Source of the DNA: Streptomyces sp. CB01373
Lineage (GTDB): Bacteria; Actinomycetota; Actinomycetes; Streptomycetales; Streptomycetaceae
Assembly: GCF_002803075.1 (NCBI RefSeq)
Contig: NZ_NNBK01000008.1
Coordinates: 186,001 to 250,000 of the forward strand
Direction of reading: 5' to 3'
Length of the DNA: 64,000 nucleotides
Below, piece after piece: positions 17,138 through 27,456 of the stretch. The notes below the pieces were generated by a model, which was not told the origin of the DNA, ran no database searches, and worked only from the letters and a program-made list of their open reading frames with translations. The translations under genes and the position numbers were made by a program. Numbering within the stretch: position 1 is the stretch's first letter; each line of letters starts with the position of its first letter.

Positions 17138-17156
17138 GATGCTTCCTCCGTCCGGC

Positions 17157-17642
<486 letters not shown>

Positions 17643-17900
17643 CTACGCTCCTGCCAGAAGGGTGCTGTTGACGAGGTCGAGGAACTTCCTGGGCGTCTTG
17701 CAGCGCTCCGCGTCGGCCGGCATCGGCATGCCGTGACGGTTCTCCAGTTCGCCCACGATGCCGAGCAGGCCGAGCGAGTCGATACCGAGCTCGTCGAATC
17801 CGGTCTCGGACCGGTCCGCCAGCTCCTGCGGGCTGACGGTGATCCCAGCGGCCTTCTTCATGAGTTCGGCCAGTTCCTCCACTGTGATTCGGTCACTCAT
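17643..17900 (-). CDS. Type II PKS acyl carrier protein (WhiE ORFV type)
   Basis: An 85-residue ACP. The phosphopantetheine attachment Ser lies in FDELGIDSLGLLGIVGELENRHG (DSL motif about residue 42). Helix I reads ITVEELAELMKKAAG. Length and motif are normal. It carries the growing polyketide for the adjacent KS-CLF pair. It has its own strong ribosome-binding site (AAGGAGAGG) and lies 44 bp after the CLF stop. Confidence 0.93.
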   Translation of the reverse strand: MSDRITVEELAELMKKAAGITVSPQELADRSETGFDELGIDSLGLLGIVGELENRHGMPMPADAERCKTPRKFLDLVNSTLLAGA

Positions 17901-17944
17901 GCGGTTCCTCTCCTTGTTGCTCCCGGTTGATCGTGGCTGCCTCG

Positions 17945-19195
17945 CTAAGAGGCCTCGGCGGCACCGTGCCGGAGCACCAGCGCCGAGTTCGAGCCCATGA
18001 GCCCCCGGCTGAGGACCAGCGCCGTGCGCACCTCGGCGGCGCGGGCACGACCGGTCACCAGGTCGAGGTCATGGCAGATGTCGGAGACGTTCGGGGTGGG
18101 CGGGATCAGGCCGTGCTCCATCGCCAGGACCGCCGTCGCCGCGTCCAGCACCGGGGCGGCGCAGTACGCCCGGCCGGTGCCCGTCTTGGGCGCCGTGACC
18201 GGCACACGCCGGCCGTGCGCGCCGAGCGCGTCGGTGAGGGCGAGCGCCTCGGCCCGGTCCGCCTCGGGGACGCCGAGGGCATCGGCGAAGACGACGTCGA
18301 CCTCCTCGGGCGCGCACCCGGCCTCGGCCAGAGCCCCGCGGATCGCCTCCGCCAGCCCTTCCCGGGACAGCTCCCAGCGGGAGGCGCCGGTGAAGGTCGC
18401 CGCGTGCCCGGCCAGGACGGCCCGTACGGGCACGCCCCGCTCACGGGCCGCCCCGGCCGCCTCCACGGCGAGCATCGCGCCGCCCTCGGCCGGCACGAAC
18501 CCGCAGGCCTCCTCGGTGAACGGGCGGTAGGCGCGCTCCGGGTCGGCCACCGGACTCAGCTCCCGGTAGCCGAGCTGGCACACCATCGAGTACGGGGCCA
18601 GCGGCGCCTCCGTCGAACCGGCCACGATCAGATCGGTGCCGCGCTCGACGGCCCGCGCCGCGTGCGCCAGGGCGTCCAGGCCGCCCGCCTCGTCGGCGGC
18701 GACCACCGAGCAGGGCCCCTTGAAGCCCCGCCGGATGGAGATCTGGCCGGTGCTCGCCGCGTAGAACCAGGCGATGGACTGCCAGGGGCCGACATAGCGA
18801 CTGCCCTTGCCCCACAGCTTCTGCAGCTCCCGCTGGCCGAACTCGCCGCCGCCCGACCCGGCCGCGGTGACCACGCCCGCGGAGAACGGCGCCGCGTCGG
18901 TGTCGCCCTGACCCAGCCGGGCGTCCTGGAGGGCGGCGTCGGCCGCGGCCATCGCGAAGTGCGTGAAGCGGTCGGTCTGGACGAGGTAGCGCTCCTCGAC
19001 CGCGGCCGAGGGTTCGAAGGACCGCACCTCGCCGGCCACTTTCAGCGGCAGGTGCTCGCAGCCCTCACGGGTCACGCGGTCCAGGACGCTCACGCCCTCC
19101 TGGGTGGACTTCCAGAAGGCCTCGGTGCTCGTGCCACCGGGCGCGACGACACCGATGCCGGTGACGGCGGCCCGCCGCTTGCGCGGTGCGCTCAT
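17945..19195 (-). CDS. Ketosynthase beta / chain length factor (WhiE ORFIV type)
   Basis: A 416-residue KS-beta. It has the thiolase-fold landmarks [19 protein letters not shown] and [14 protein letters not shown], but the nucleophile Cys is absent: the equivalent of TGCTSGLD in its partner reads ADEAGGLD here (Cys to Glu, where most chain-length factors have Gln). It forms a heterodimer with KS-alpha and sets the polyketide length. The ATG at 19195 overlaps the KS-alpha stop by ATGA, ensuring equal translation. The CLF of whiE-type clusters usually makes a 24-carbon chain, but the length cannot be read from the sequence. Confidence 0.9.
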   Translation of the reverse strand: MSAPRKRRAAVTGIGVVAPGGTSTEAFWKSTQEGVSVLDRVTREGCEHLPLKVAGEVRSFEPSAAVEERYLVQTDRFTHFAMAAADAALQDARLGQGDTDAAPFSAGVVTAAGSGGGEFGQRELQKLWGKGSRYVGPWQSIAWFYAASTGQISIRRGFKGPCSVVAADEAGGLDALAHAARAVERGTDLIVAGSTEAPLAPYSMVCQLGYRELSPVADPERAYRPFTEEACGFVPAEGGAMLAVEAAGAARERGVPVRAVLAGHAATFTGASRWELSREGLAEAIRGALAEAGCAPEEVDVVFADALGVPEADRAEALALTDALGAHGRRVPVTAPKTGTGRAYCAAPVLDAATAVLAMEHGLIPPTPNVSDICHDLDLVTGRARAAEVRTALVLSRGLMGSNSALVLRHGAAEAS

Positions 19196-20460
19196 CGTGT
19201 CCTCTCCCTCTGCCGGGTCAGGATCACCGCGGACTGGAAGCCGCCGAAGCCGCTGCCCACGGAGAGCACGCTGTCCAGCTTCCGCTCGCGGGCGACCCGC
19301 GGGACGTAGTCCAGGTCGCACTCGGGGTCGGGGGTCTCGTAGTTCGCGGTCGGCGGGACCGCCTGATGGGCCAGCGCCAGCACGCAGGCCACCACCTCGA
19401 TCGCCCCGATCGCCCCCAGCGAGTGACCCACCATCGACTTGATGGAGCTCATGGGGGTGTCGTAGGCGTGGTGGCCCAGTGCCCGCTTCACCGCGGCCGT
19501 CTCGTGCCGGTCGTTCTGACGGGTGCCGGAGCCGTGCGCGTTGACGTAGCCGATCGCGGTGGCGTCCAGGCGGGCGTGGTCAAGGGCGGTCTCGATCGCC
19601 CGCGCCATCTCCAGGCCCTCGCTGGTCAGTCCGGTCATGTGGTAGGCGTTGCCGAACGTGGCGTAGCCGCTGAGCTCGCAGTACACATGGGCGCCGCGGG
19701 CCCGGGCGTGCTCCAGCTCCTCCAGTACGAGCACCGCGCCGCCCTCGCCCATGACGAACCCGTCACGGTCGTTGTCGAAGGGGCGGGAGGCGTGTGCGGG
19801 GTCGTCGTTGTTCGGCGACGTCGCCCTGATCGCGTCGAAGCACGCCATCGTGATCGGCGATATCGGCGAGTCCGACGCTCCGGCTATGCAGATGTCCGCC
19901 CTGCCCTCCTCCACGGTGTGCAGCGCGTAGCCGACCGCGTCGAGTCCGGAGGTGCAGCCCGTGGAGACGGTCTGCACCGGACCGCGGGCCCCGAACCGCT
20001 CGGCCACCGTGGAGGCCAGCGTGCTCGGCGTGAACGCCCGCTCCAGATGCGGCCGGGACCGCTCGTGGTCCACGTCCCAGCGGTCGCCGCGGTGACTGAC
20101 CAGGACGTAGTCGTTCTCCAGCCGCGTGGTGCCGCCGACCGCGGTGCCCAGCGAGACCCCGACCCGCCAGGGGTTCTCCCCGGCGAGGTCGAGTCCGGAG
20201 TCCGCCACCGCCTCCTGGCCGGCGGCCAGGGCGAACTGGATGTAGCGGTCGCAGCGCTCCACCTGCTCCTCGTCCAGCCCCGCGGCCGCCGGATCGAAGT
20301 CGCACTCGGCGGCGATCCGGGACCGCAGCCCCGACGGGTCGAAGAACGTGATGCCCCGCGTCGCGGTGCGCCCGTTCGCCAGCAGGTCCCAGAACGCCGG
20401 GACGCCGATGCCGCCCGGCGCCACGATGCCTATGCCGGTGACCGCCACCCGCCTGGTCAT
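19192..20460 (-). CDS. Ketosynthase alpha (WhiE ORFIII type)
   Basis: A 422-residue type II PKS ketosynthase. The active-site Cys is in [18 protein letters not shown]. The catalytic His residues are in [16 protein letters not shown] and [13 protein letters not shown]. It condenses malonyl-ACP units with its KS-beta partner. It overlaps the upstream cupin gene (ATGA at 20457-20460) and the downstream CLF, so three genes are translationally linked. Order and motifs correspond to whiE ORFIII of S. coelicolor. Confidence 0.94.
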   Translation of the reverse strand: MTRRVAVTGIGIVAPGGIGVPAFWDLLANGRTATRGITFFDPSGLRSRIAAECDFDPAAAGLDEEQVERCDRYIQFALAAGQEAVADSGLDLAGENPWRVGVSLGTAVGGTTRLENDYVLVSHRGDRWDVDHERSRPHLERAFTPSTLASTVAERFGARGPVQTVSTGCTSGLDAVGYALHTVEEGRADICIAGASDSPISPITMACFDAIRATSPNNDDPAHASRPFDNDRDGFVMGEGGAVLVLEELEHARARGAHVYCELSGYATFGNAYHMTGLTSEGLEMARAIETALDHARLDATAIGYVNAHGSGTRQNDRHETAAVKRALGHHAYDTPMSSIKSMVGHSLGAIGAIEVVACVLALAHQAVPPTANYETPDPECDLDYVPRVARERKLDSVLSVGSGFGGFQSAVILTRQRERTR

Positions 20461-20900
20461 GATCGGACCTCTGCCACGTCCGCCGGCGGCGCCTCCGCGC
20501 CGGCCGCCGCCGGCTCGGTGCCCTCGGTGTCGACGTGGCCGAGCTGCGGGCGCGGGGCCAGCGGCCCGAGGTGGAAGACGATCCGCGCCTCCACGTCGCC
20601 CACGTTGCGGAAGCGGTGGCGCATGTAGGCGGGGATCATCAAACCCTGTTCCGGTCTGAGCGGGTGCGGCTCGCCGTCCAGGTCCACCTCGAGCTCGCCG
20701 CAGACGACGTACACGAACTCCTCGGAGTACGGGTGGTAGTGCTCGCCGATGCGGTCACCGGGCTGCACGATGGCCACGCCCATGAAGCCGCTGGTGGAAC
20801 CGACCGTGGCCGGGGTGAGCATGGCGCGCAGATCCCCTCCGCGCTTCGTGTTGGGCTCGGTTTCGCCGAGCTCCACGATCCTGGGCCTGGGTTTGATCAC
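20457..20900 (-). CDS. Cupin protein of spore-pigment cluster (WhiE ORFII type)
   Basis: A 147-residue single-cupin protein. Metal-binding residues lie in [26 protein letters not shown] (His, His, Glu) and [11 protein letters not shown] (His). Cupin homologues occur in essentially every whiE-like cluster (whiE ORFII, CurC type), where they probably assist cyclisation or oxidation of the pigment; the precise reaction is unknown. The GTG start at 20900 has a good GGAGG. The C-terminus is an Ala/Pro/Glu-rich tail longer than the cupin fold needs. Confidence 0.85.
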   Translation of the reverse strand: MIKPRPRIVELGETEPNTKRGGDLRAMLTPATVGSTSGFMGVAIVQPGDRIGEHYHPYSEEFVYVVCGELEVDLDGEPHPLRPEQGLMIPAYMRHRFRNVGDVEARIVFHLGPLAPRPQLGHVDTEGTEPAAAGAEAPPADVAEVRS

Positions 20901-20941
20901 GTCGTTCCTCCGGTGGTGTGGTACGTCGGCTTCGGAATGCG

Positions 20942-22081
20942 TCAGGCGTCCGGCGCGGACCGGCGGTCGGTGATGAGGTCCATACGGGCGAGGGTGAGCA
21001 GACGGGCCAGGTCGCCGTCCTTCGGGGCGGCGCCCTCGTCGAGCAGGGTGGTCAGCTCCGACGCCTGCGCGGGATCCGTCAGGGCCAGCGCGGCGGCCGG
21101 GTCGGCGTCGAGACCGCCACGGACGTCGACCAGCCGGACGACGATGTCGTCCCGCTCGAAGACCGTGCTGCGCAGCACCGGGCTGTCCGGGTTCTGGCCG
21201 GCCTGCTCGTCGTGCTGGGACAGCAGCTCCGCCAGCTTCATGCCCATGCCGGGCCGCGCCGGGTAGTACAGCGCGTGCCGCTCACCCTCCGTGCTCTCCT
21301 GGCCGACCGTCACGTGGTGCACCGCGGGCAGCGCCGCCCGGGTGAAGAACACCCGGGCGGACTCCGGGTCGTCGAGGTCGCGGTCCTGCTCCAGGTAGGG
21401 GTTGAGGGCCTCCTCGGTCTTCCGGATCTGCGGCTGCTGGGCCACGTGCCGCAGCGCCACGAGGAGGTCGCCGCGCACCTCGATGGCCCGCACGACCCGG
21501 TTGCCGTGCATGAAGAGGGAGGTGCGGCACAGCCGGGTGGTGCCGTCCACGTCCGCCTCGGGCGGCTCGTAGTTGGCCAGGATGTCGGCCACCTTCTGCT
21601 CGCTGCCCGGCTTCACCGTGAAGGTCAGAGCGTGCCGGATCACACCGTCCCCGACCCTCGCCGAGTCCTGGAGCCGGCGCTCAGCGCCGGCCTTGCCCAC
21701 CGTGACGCCGGTCTCGCGGACGATGTGGAAGCGCAGCGACCGGGTGTCCCGGATGCAGCTGTGCATCGGCTGCACCATCCGCACGTGCTCCTCGCTGTTC
21801 ACCCAGGCGAGGAACGGCGGGGCGCTCTCCCACTCGCTGGTGATCAGCCACTGGGAGGGGTTCTCGATGGACTGGCAGAGCTGGTCGCTGACGTGCCCGG
21901 GAACGGCCGCGACCTGCTTGCCCATCTGCTCGTAGGCCTCCAGGAACTTCTGCTGGGCGCCGTCGTGGACGTCCACCAGCAGGATGACCCGGAGCCGGGA
22001 GCCGTCGAAGACGGACTGGGAGACACGTGTCGCTGCCTGCTGCTCGGTAGGTTCTGATACACGCTCAGAAATGGCGGTCAT
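20942..22081 (-). CDS. SchA/CurD-like spore-pigment protein (WhiE ORFI type)
   Basis: A 379-residue protein, the first gene of the minus-strand operon. Residues about 25-115 read like an ABM-type ferredoxin-like domain ([23 protein letters not shown]...[10 protein letters not shown]...WLITSEWES). The second half carries the SchA/CurD-like domain ([48 protein letters not shown]). Homologues are the signature of spore-pigment clusters, but the reaction is unknown. It starts with AAGGAG ten bases before the ATG, and the divergent promoter region (22082-22312) separates it from the ORFVIII gene. Confidence 0.87.
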   Translation of the reverse strand: MTAISERVSEPTEQQAATRVSQSVFDGSRLRVILLVDVHDGAQQKFLEAYEQMGKQVAAVPGHVSDQLCQSIENPSQWLITSEWESAPPFLAWVNSEEHVRMVQPMHSCIRDTRSLRFHIVRETGVTVGKAGAERRLQDSARVGDGVIRHALTFTVKPGSEQKVADILANYEPPEADVDGTTRLCRTSLFMHGNRVVRAIEVRGDLLVALRHVAQQPQIRKTEEALNPYLEQDRDLDDPESARVFFTRAALPAVHHVTVGQESTEGERHALYYPARPGMGMKLAELLSQHDEQAGQNPDSPVLRSTVFERDDIVVRLVDVRGGLDADPAAALALTDPAQASELTTLLDEGAAPKDGDLARLLTLARMDLITDRRSAPDA

Positions 22082-22312
22082 CTGCGTACGACTCCTTGGC
22101 GGGCTTGGCGGGGCAGGAGGAACGCCGGCCGCGGGTGACGCGACGTCAGCGTGATCTCGATCCTGTGCCGTGCCCGATCGGTGCGCGACTCGTGTGCACC
22201 ACGCGGGTGATCACAGGGGTGATTGGTGCCGCGGACGTACGCACGACGGCCTCCGCGAGGGCATGGAGACTCCGATGCGCCCCACACCCGCACCCCGCTC
22301 CTGGAGGCATCG
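22082..22312. promoter_or_regulatory. Divergent spore-pigment promoter region
   Basis: This 231-bp gap lies between the ORFI and ORFVIII starts. In S. coelicolor the corresponding gap holds the ORFI operon promoter and a sigma-F-dependent ORFVIII promoter, both developmentally timed. I see an imperfect BldD-like palindrome TGACGCGACGTCA at 22136-22148, but the match is weak, and I cannot place -10/-35 boxes confidently. Confidence 0.5.
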
Positions 22313-23959
22313 ATGCGCCGAGAAGCCGACCACCGGGTACCCGTCCTCATCGTGGGCGGCTCCCTGGTGGGCCTGTCCACCTCCCTGTTCCTGGGCCGCC
22401 ACGGCGTGCCGCACCTGCTGGTCGAACGGCACTCCGGCACCTCCATCCACCCCCGCGGGCGCGGCAACAACGTGCGGACCATGGAGCTGTTCCGGGCGGC
22501 CGGCGTCGAACCGGACATCAGGACGGCGGCGTCCCTGCTGGCGGAGAACCACGGCATCCTCCAGACGCCGACGCTGGCAGGCGACGCGGGAGAGTGGCTG
22601 TTCAAGCACATCGACCCGGGCGGCGGCCTCGCCAGGTTCAGCCCCGCCACCTGGTGCCTGTGCAGCCAGAACGACCTGGAGCCCGAGCTGCTCAGGGGCG
22701 CCCGCAGGCTCGGCGGCGACCTGCGCTACTCCCACGAGATGGAGTCCTTCGAGCAGGACGGCGAGGGCGTGACCGCGGTGGTGCGGGACCGGGGCACCGA
22801 CGAGCGCTGCACCGTCCGCGCCGACTACCTGGTCGCCGCCGACGGGCCGCGCAGCCCGGTCCGGCGCCGCCTGGGCATCGGGCACAGCGGGCCCGGCGAC
22901 CTGTTCGCCAACGTCAGCGTCACCTTCCGCTCCAAGCTGCTCGCCGAGGTGGTGGGCGACCGCCGCTTCATCTGCTGCTACCTCACCGACCAGGACGCCG
23001 ACGGGGCCCTGCTGCCCGTCGACAACAAGGAGCACTGGGTCTTCCACGCGCCCTGGCACCCGGAGCGCGGCGAGAAGCTGGAGGAGTTCACCGAGGACCG
23101 GCTCCAGCGGCACATCCGCCGCGCGATCGGGGCCCCCGACCTGGATGTGGAGATCACCGGAAAGGCGTCCTGGCGCGCCGCCGAACGGGTCGCCCACCGC
23201 TACTCGGCCGGACGGGTGTTCCTCGCCGGTGACTCCGCGCACGAGATGTCCCCCACCGGCGCCTTCGGCTCCAACACCGGCATCCAGGACGCGCACAACC
23301 TGGTCTGGAAGCTGGCCGCCGTGCTCGGCGGCTGGGCCGGACCCGGCCTCCTCGACACCTACGACGCCGAGCGCCGCCCCGTCGCCACGGCGACCAGCGC
23401 CCGCGCCTCCGCCCGCTCCGTCGAGCACAGCCACCCCGGCTTCGCCCCGGCACCCGGCATCGGCGGCGGCAGGCGCGGCGGCATCCTCAACGTCGTCCTC
23501 GGCTACCGCTACCCGCAGGGCGCCGTCGTGGGCGCCGACCCGGACCAGGAGGTCGTGCCCGAGTCGATGCGCCTGACCGGCGAGCCGGGCAGCAGGGCGC
23601 CCCACCTGTGGCTGCGGCGCGGCGGCAGGCAGATCTCGACGCTCGACCTGTACGAGCGCTCCCTGGTGCTGCTCAGCGACGCCCGGTCGGCGGCGGGCTG
23701 GCACGCGGCGGCCCTGCGCGTCGCCGAGAGCGACGGCGTACGCCTGGACTCGTACCGCTTCGGCGCCGAGATCGTCCACGACCCGCGCGACGGCGTGGAG
23801 GGCGCGGCACCCGACTGGGCCCGTGCCCACGGCACCACGGCCGACGGAGCGGTACTGGTCCGCCCGGACGGTTTCGTGGCCTGGCGGGCGACAGGCGCCG
23901 TACCGGACGCCGAGGCAACGCTGCGGCAGGTCGTACGAACGGTGCTCAGAACAGTTTGA
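22313..23959 (+). CDS. FAD-dependent aromatic hydroxylase (WhiE ORFVIII type)
   Basis: A 548-residue class-A flavoprotein monooxygenase. It shows the FAD/NADPH-fold motifs VPVLIVGGSLVGLSTSLFLGRHG (GxGxxG-type), DYLVAADGPRSPVRRRLGI (DG motif) and RVFLAGDSAHEMSPTGAFGSNTGIQDAHNLVWKL (GD motif). It hydroxylates an aromatic ring of the polyketide with NAD(P)H and O2. The divergent position opposite ORFI-VII matches whiE ORFVIII, a late spore-pigment tailoring gene. The ATG follows GGAGG by 6 bases; the upstream in-frame extension is not needed. Confidence 0.92.
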   Translation: MRREADHRVPVLIVGGSLVGLSTSLFLGRHGVPHLLVERHSGTSIHPRGRGNNVRTMELFRAAGVEPDIRTAASLLAENHGILQTPTLAGDAGEWLFKHIDPGGGLARFSPATWCLCSQNDLEPELLRGARRLGGDLRYSHEMESFEQDGEGVTAVVRDRGTDERCTVRADYLVAADGPRSPVRRRLGIGHSGPGDLFANVSVTFRSKLLAEVVGDRRFICCYLTDQDADGALLPVDNKEHWVFHAPWHPERGEKLEEFTEDRLQRHIRRAIGAPDLDVEITGKASWRAAERVAHRYSAGRVFLAGDSAHEMSPTGAFGSNTGIQDAHNLVWKLAAVLGGWAGPGLLDTYDAERRPVATATSARASARSVEHSHPGFAPAPGIGGGRRGGILNVVLGYRYPQGAVVGADPDQEVVPESMRLTGEPGSRAPHLWLRRGGRQISTLDLYERSLVLLSDARSAAGWHAAALRVAESDGVRLDSYRFGAEIVHDPRDGVEGAAPDWARAHGTTADGAVLVRPDGFVAWRATGAVPDAEATLRQVVRTVLRTV

Positions 23960-23972
23960 CCTGCGAGAACGA

Positions 23973-24012
23973 ACAGAGGCCACCCGCACCTGGCGGTGCG
24001 GATGGCCTCTGT
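23973..24012. terminator. Hairpin terminator between convergent genes
   Basis: ACAGAGGCCACCCGCACC pairs with GGTGCGGATGGCCTCTGT (one mismatch, 4-nt loop). It sits 14 bp after the hydroxylase and before the stop of the LamG protein. It marks the border between the pigment cluster and the exported-protein block. Confidence 0.85.
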
Positions 24013-24038
24013 CTGTGGAGCCTCCTGCTCAGGGAGGA

Positions 24039-26147
24039 TCAGCGGTTGTTGAGGGCCTTCTGCTGGGAGAGCTGGCGCACCTCGTCGGCGGTGAGGGCGC
24101 TCGTGTAGAGGCGGACGTCGTCGATGGTGCCGGGGAAGTAGCTCTTGAGCTGGCCGCCGTTGTAGGAGCCGACCCCGATGTACGTGGACTGGCCTCCGTA
24201 GAAGGGCTTGCTCAGGGTGGTCTGCCCGGCCTTGGTGCCGTTGACGTACAGCGTCAGGGTGTGAGCACTGACGTCGTGCACGCCGACCAGGTGCACCCAC
24301 ACTCCGGCCTGAGCAGTAGTGCCGTCGGGCTGCATGGCCCGGATGGGCGTGGCGTCCGCGGTGTCGGCGGAGTACTGGTTGAACGCCCACCGGTCGTAGG
24401 CGGCCGTGTAGTACAGCTCAAACCCGGGGCTGAACTGGCCGGTCTGCGCGACGATGATGGCCGCGCTGGTGGGCTTCTTGTCGAGTTTGGCCCAGGCGGA
24501 GACGGTGAAGTTCTGCTGGGTGTTCAGGTGCGGGCCGGTGGTCTGGCCGATCTTCGCGTAGCCGTTGGTGCCATTGAACGCGGCGGCGTTGCCGTCGATG
24601 CCCGGCTGGCCGGGGGTGACCCCGCCGAAGAACTTCGCGGGCACTACGACGCCGTGTCCGTCGACCCCGGCCGCTCCCTGCTTCTCGTCCATGGAGAAGG
24701 CGGCCATCGCGGGACGGCCCGGGTCAGCGATCTGCTGAAGGGAGTTGAGCTTGCCGATCTCGGTGGCCGAGAGGGGCTTGTCGAAGAGCTGCACCTCGTC
24801 GATGGAGCCGGGGAAGAACGACTTCATCACGCCGTCGTAGCGGCCGGCTCCGAAGACCAGTCCCTCCTGGGCGTTCCAGGCCTTGGGTACCGGCGTCTCA
24901 CCGACCAGCTTGTTGTCGACGTACAGACGCAGCGTCTTGGACGTTCCGTCGTACAGGCCCACCAGGTGCGTCCACGCGCCGACGGTGACGCCACCGGCCT
25001 GGGCGGCCATGGCGCGGATCGGTGTGGCGCTCGAGGTGTCGGCGGTGAACTGGTTGAAGATCCAACGGTCGTAGGCGGCGGAGTAGTACAGCTCGAACCC
25101 GGGGTTGTGCTTGCCGGGCTGGGTGACCGCGATCGCGGCCGCGGTCGGCTTGCGGTCCAGCTTCACCCAGGCCGAGACCGAGAACCCGCGGTCGGTGTCC
25201 ACCACCGCGAGATCGCTGGAGGCGTAGCCGCTGGTGCCGTCCAGTTGCAGGGCCGTGCCCTTCTTGCCCGCCACCCCGGTGGTGGCGGCGCCGTACAGCG
25301 CGGCCGATCGCGGCGGGGTGGAACCCTCTGCCTGTGTGGCGCCGGCGGCCTCGTCCAGCCTCCACTCGGCCCGCTCGGGCTTGCCCGCCAGACGCACCCG
25401 CTGGATCCAGCCGGTCACGTCGTCGGTACGAGTGCTGACCGCGCCCGTGCGAGTCTCGTCGTTGCCCAGGCAACCGCCCTGCCAGGACCGGCTGTTGACT
25501 GCCACCAGCTCAGCCTTGCCACCCGTGACACGGAACACCGGCCCGCCGGTGTCGCCCATGCAGACCGCGGCACCGTCCTTGCCCGTGATGTTCACCTCGG
25601 CGGGGCCGACGGAGTCCACACCGAACGCACCCGAGTGCAGGCGGTCGGGCACCCACTCGTTCTTGGTACGGCCGTATCCGGCGCCCCGCAGCTCCTCCCC
25701 TGCCGTGGGCGCGGTGGAACTGAGCACAACAGGCGTGATGTTGGTGACCGGTGTGGCGAGCCGGGCCAGCATCAGGTCCCGGTCACCGTGCGGGACGAGC
25801 TCGGTGACCTGCCGCACCTGGCCGGCTGTCTTGCTCAGGTCGGTACGACCGATGGTGACGGTGGTCGCCCACTTGGGCTTGCCTCCGGCAGCCTGTGGGT
25901 TCTGGGCAGGGTCGTCGGCGAAACAACTGGCCGCGGTCAGCACCCAGTTCGTATTCACCAGCACACCCGAACAGGCACGCTGGGTCTCACGGGAACCGAT
26001 GTCGAGCTTCGCGGTGAACGCGTACTCCCCGTCCAGGGCGGCCGTGCCGGTAACGGCCTGCGCCGAAACGGGGGCGAGGAGACCGCCCGCGAAGGCAGCG
26101 GCAAGGAGGCCGCCTGCCAAAGCGACACGTGGATGATTTTTAAACAT
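24039..26147 (-). CDS. Secreted pseudo-trypsin fused to two LamG domains
   Basis: A 702-residue exported protein. Residues 1-31 are a signal peptide ending ...SAQA. Residues about 35-265 have the chymotrypsin fold, but two of three catalytic residues are changed: LTAASCF has Ser where LTAAHC has His, and CMGDTGGPVF has Thr where GDSGGP has Ser; the Asp in DRDLMLARL remains. It should not be a serine protease. Residues about 285-465 and 490-695 are two LamG/concanavalin-like jelly rolls (FSVSAWVKLD, GFELYYSAAYDRWIFNQF; FTVSAWAKLD, GFELYYTAAYDRWAFNQY, and PGSIDEVQLF/PGTIDDVRLY ends), usually glycan- or surface-binding. A paralogue with identical substitutions lies at 31361-33205. The likely role is binding or display, not proteolysis. 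Confidence 0.87.
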   Translation of the reverse strand: MFKNHPRVALAGGLLAAAFAGGLLAPVSAQAVTGTAALDGEYAFTAKLDIGSRETQRACSGVLVNTNWVLTAASCFADDPAQNPQAAGGKPKWATTVTIGRTDLSKTAGQVRQVTELVPHGDRDLMLARLATPVTNITPVVLSSTAPTAGEELRGAGYGRTKNEWVPDRLHSGAFGVDSVGPAEVNITGKDGAAVCMGDTGGPVFRVTGGKAELVAVNSRSWQGGCLGNDETRTGAVSTRTDDVTGWIQRVRLAGKPERAEWRLDEAAGATQAEGSTPPRSAALYGAATTGVAGKKGTALQLDGTSGYASSDLAVVDTDRGFSVSAWVKLDRKPTAAAIAVTQPGKHNPGFELYYSAAYDRWIFNQFTADTSSATPIRAMAAQAGGVTVGAWTHLVGLYDGTSKTLRLYVDNKLVGETPVPKAWNAQEGLVFGAGRYDGVMKSFFPGSIDEVQLFDKPLSATEIGKLNSLQQIADPGRPAMAAFSMDEKQGAAGVDGHGVVVPAKFFGGVTPGQPGIDGNAAAFNGTNGYAKIGQTTGPHLNTQQNFTVSAWAKLDKKPTSAAIIVAQTGQFSPGFELYYTAAYDRWAFNQYSADTADATPIRAMQPDGTTAQAGVWVHLVGVHDVSAHTLTLYVNGTKAGQTTLSKPFYGGQSTYIGVGSYNGGQLKSYFPGTIDDVRLYTSALTADEVRQLSQQKALNNR

Positions 26148-26582
26148 AGGAATCTTTCTGTCTGTTGAGCGCCGTTAAAAGACGTGGGACAGCGCGGTGG
26201 CACCTGCGTTGTCCGCCCACGAGGCGCATGCCTTCCGCTCCGCCACCAATACCCACTCCGCGCAGAACTTCGCGACGACGCAGGGGACTTCACGCGCAGG
26301 GTGTGGGCAACGACATCTGCGACGACCCTCACGGGGTTAGCTGCGTGACTTCCTGCCTGGTGTCACACTTGTCGGCCCCGGCTCCGCCATGACAAGGATC
26401 GAGGGGGCGACATCTCCGATCGTGGTCACGTGCAGCCAGGTGCTCCGCATCAAAGGGAGCCCGCGCCAATACTTTTCCCGCCAGGAGCTTTACGTCTACT
26501 CGCAATCAGATGCCGCTCGCCTGACCCATCCAGGAACGGGCGGATCAGCCAACCGCGCGGAAAATATTTCGCCGAGAAAACC
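26148..26582. other. Gene-poor intergenic stretch
   Basis: These 435 bases separate two minus-strand exported-protein genes. I see no convincing coding frame (codon bias absent in all six), RNA gene or strong hairpin. The AT content rises towards 26.5 kb relative to the flanking genome, consistent with acquired DNA. The promoter for the LamG gene should lie near its 26147 start. Confidence 0.5.
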
Positions 26583-27083
26583 TCACTTGCTGGAGATGAT
26601 TTCAACCAACATGTGATCGCCGTCCGCCGGGTTGGCCGCTTCTCCCACATTGGTCCAAGCGTTCTTTGCGACATCGTAGGACTTTTCCCGCTCGCCCACG
26701 GTCATCTTCACCTCAGTCTCGTAGGCGTTGCCCCTCACTCCGTAAACCGACGGTATCTCCAAGGTCAGGTATCCGCCGTTACCAGTGACCCGGAAGCAGA
26801 TTTTGTCCATGGTTCGCGGCCACACTTCCAGCAACCCCTCCTGACTTCCGCACTCCGCCAGGAGGATATGCCCGTCCCCACGCTTCAGCACGATCCCCTT
26901 CTCTTTGAGGATCTTGTCCGCCTGCGGATAATCGAAGTACTCCACTGCATACGCCGGACCCTCTCCAGCCGCGACATCTACCTGCAAGGGGGTTTCCTGC
27001 CGACCCGTTGCACCGAACGCGACGCCCGCACCGACAGCAATCAGCGCACAAATCGACACGGCTATACGACCCGCAACTCTCAT
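26583..27083 (-). CDS. Secreted protein of unknown function
   Basis: A 166-residue protein with an N-terminal signal sequence (RVAGRIAVSICALIAVGAGVAFGA, cleavage near residue 25). The mature part has two Cys (ECGSQEG, KICFRV) that could pair, and a beta-rich pattern (GGYLTLEIPSVYGVRG, TEVKMTVGEREKSYDV). I do not recognise the family. The ATG at 27083 was chosen for GGAG seven bases upstream and for the signal peptide; an in-frame extension to 27158 would bury the signal. Codon use is less G/C-biased than in the neighbours. It is divergent from the ALF-repeat gene and may belong functionally with it. Confidence 0.72.
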   Translation of the reverse strand: MRVAGRIAVSICALIAVGAGVAFGATGRQETPLQVDVAAGEGPAYAVEYFDYPQADKILKEKGIVLKRGDGHILLAECGSQEGLLEVWPRTMDKICFRVTGNGGYLTLEIPSVYGVRGNAYETEVKMTVGEREKSYDVAKNAWTNVGEAANPADGDHMLVEIISSK

Positions 27084-27456
27084 ACCTTTTCTCCACATCG
27101 AAAGAAATTCAAACGAAACGCGCCACCCTTTCACCTTAAGGCGAACAAGGACGCACAACGCAGACCGTTACCGATTTGTGATCTTGTGGGTCCAGTCAGG
27201 ACTCCCGTTACCCGCCGAGTTGAAGTTCAAAATCATATCTTCCACCGAGATAAGCCCGACCTGGATTCATAAGCCCTGGCGGCATAAAATTACACCCCCT
27301 CCACAGCATGTCCACTTTTAAAGGGCAAAAGGTGCGCACTGAAACTACCCTCTTGCCGAAAAGTCGACTGCCCTGACAGGTTGTTGGGGGGCTCACATAT
27401 GACTGTGTGTGGGTTCTGTACTCACTAATGATGGTTTTAGGGGAAGTGGGGCAGGC
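27084..27456. other. AT-richer divergent promoter region
   Basis: This 373-bp gap lies between the secreted protein and the ALF-repeat gene. The base composition is clearly more A/T-rich than the rest of the window. It should hold two divergent promoters. No operator with a recognisable consensus was found. Confidence 0.45.

Noticed and set aside
22136..22148. BldD box in the spore-pigment promoter
   Set aside because: TGACGCGACGTCA fails the central W-G positions of the BldD pattern; too weak to call.
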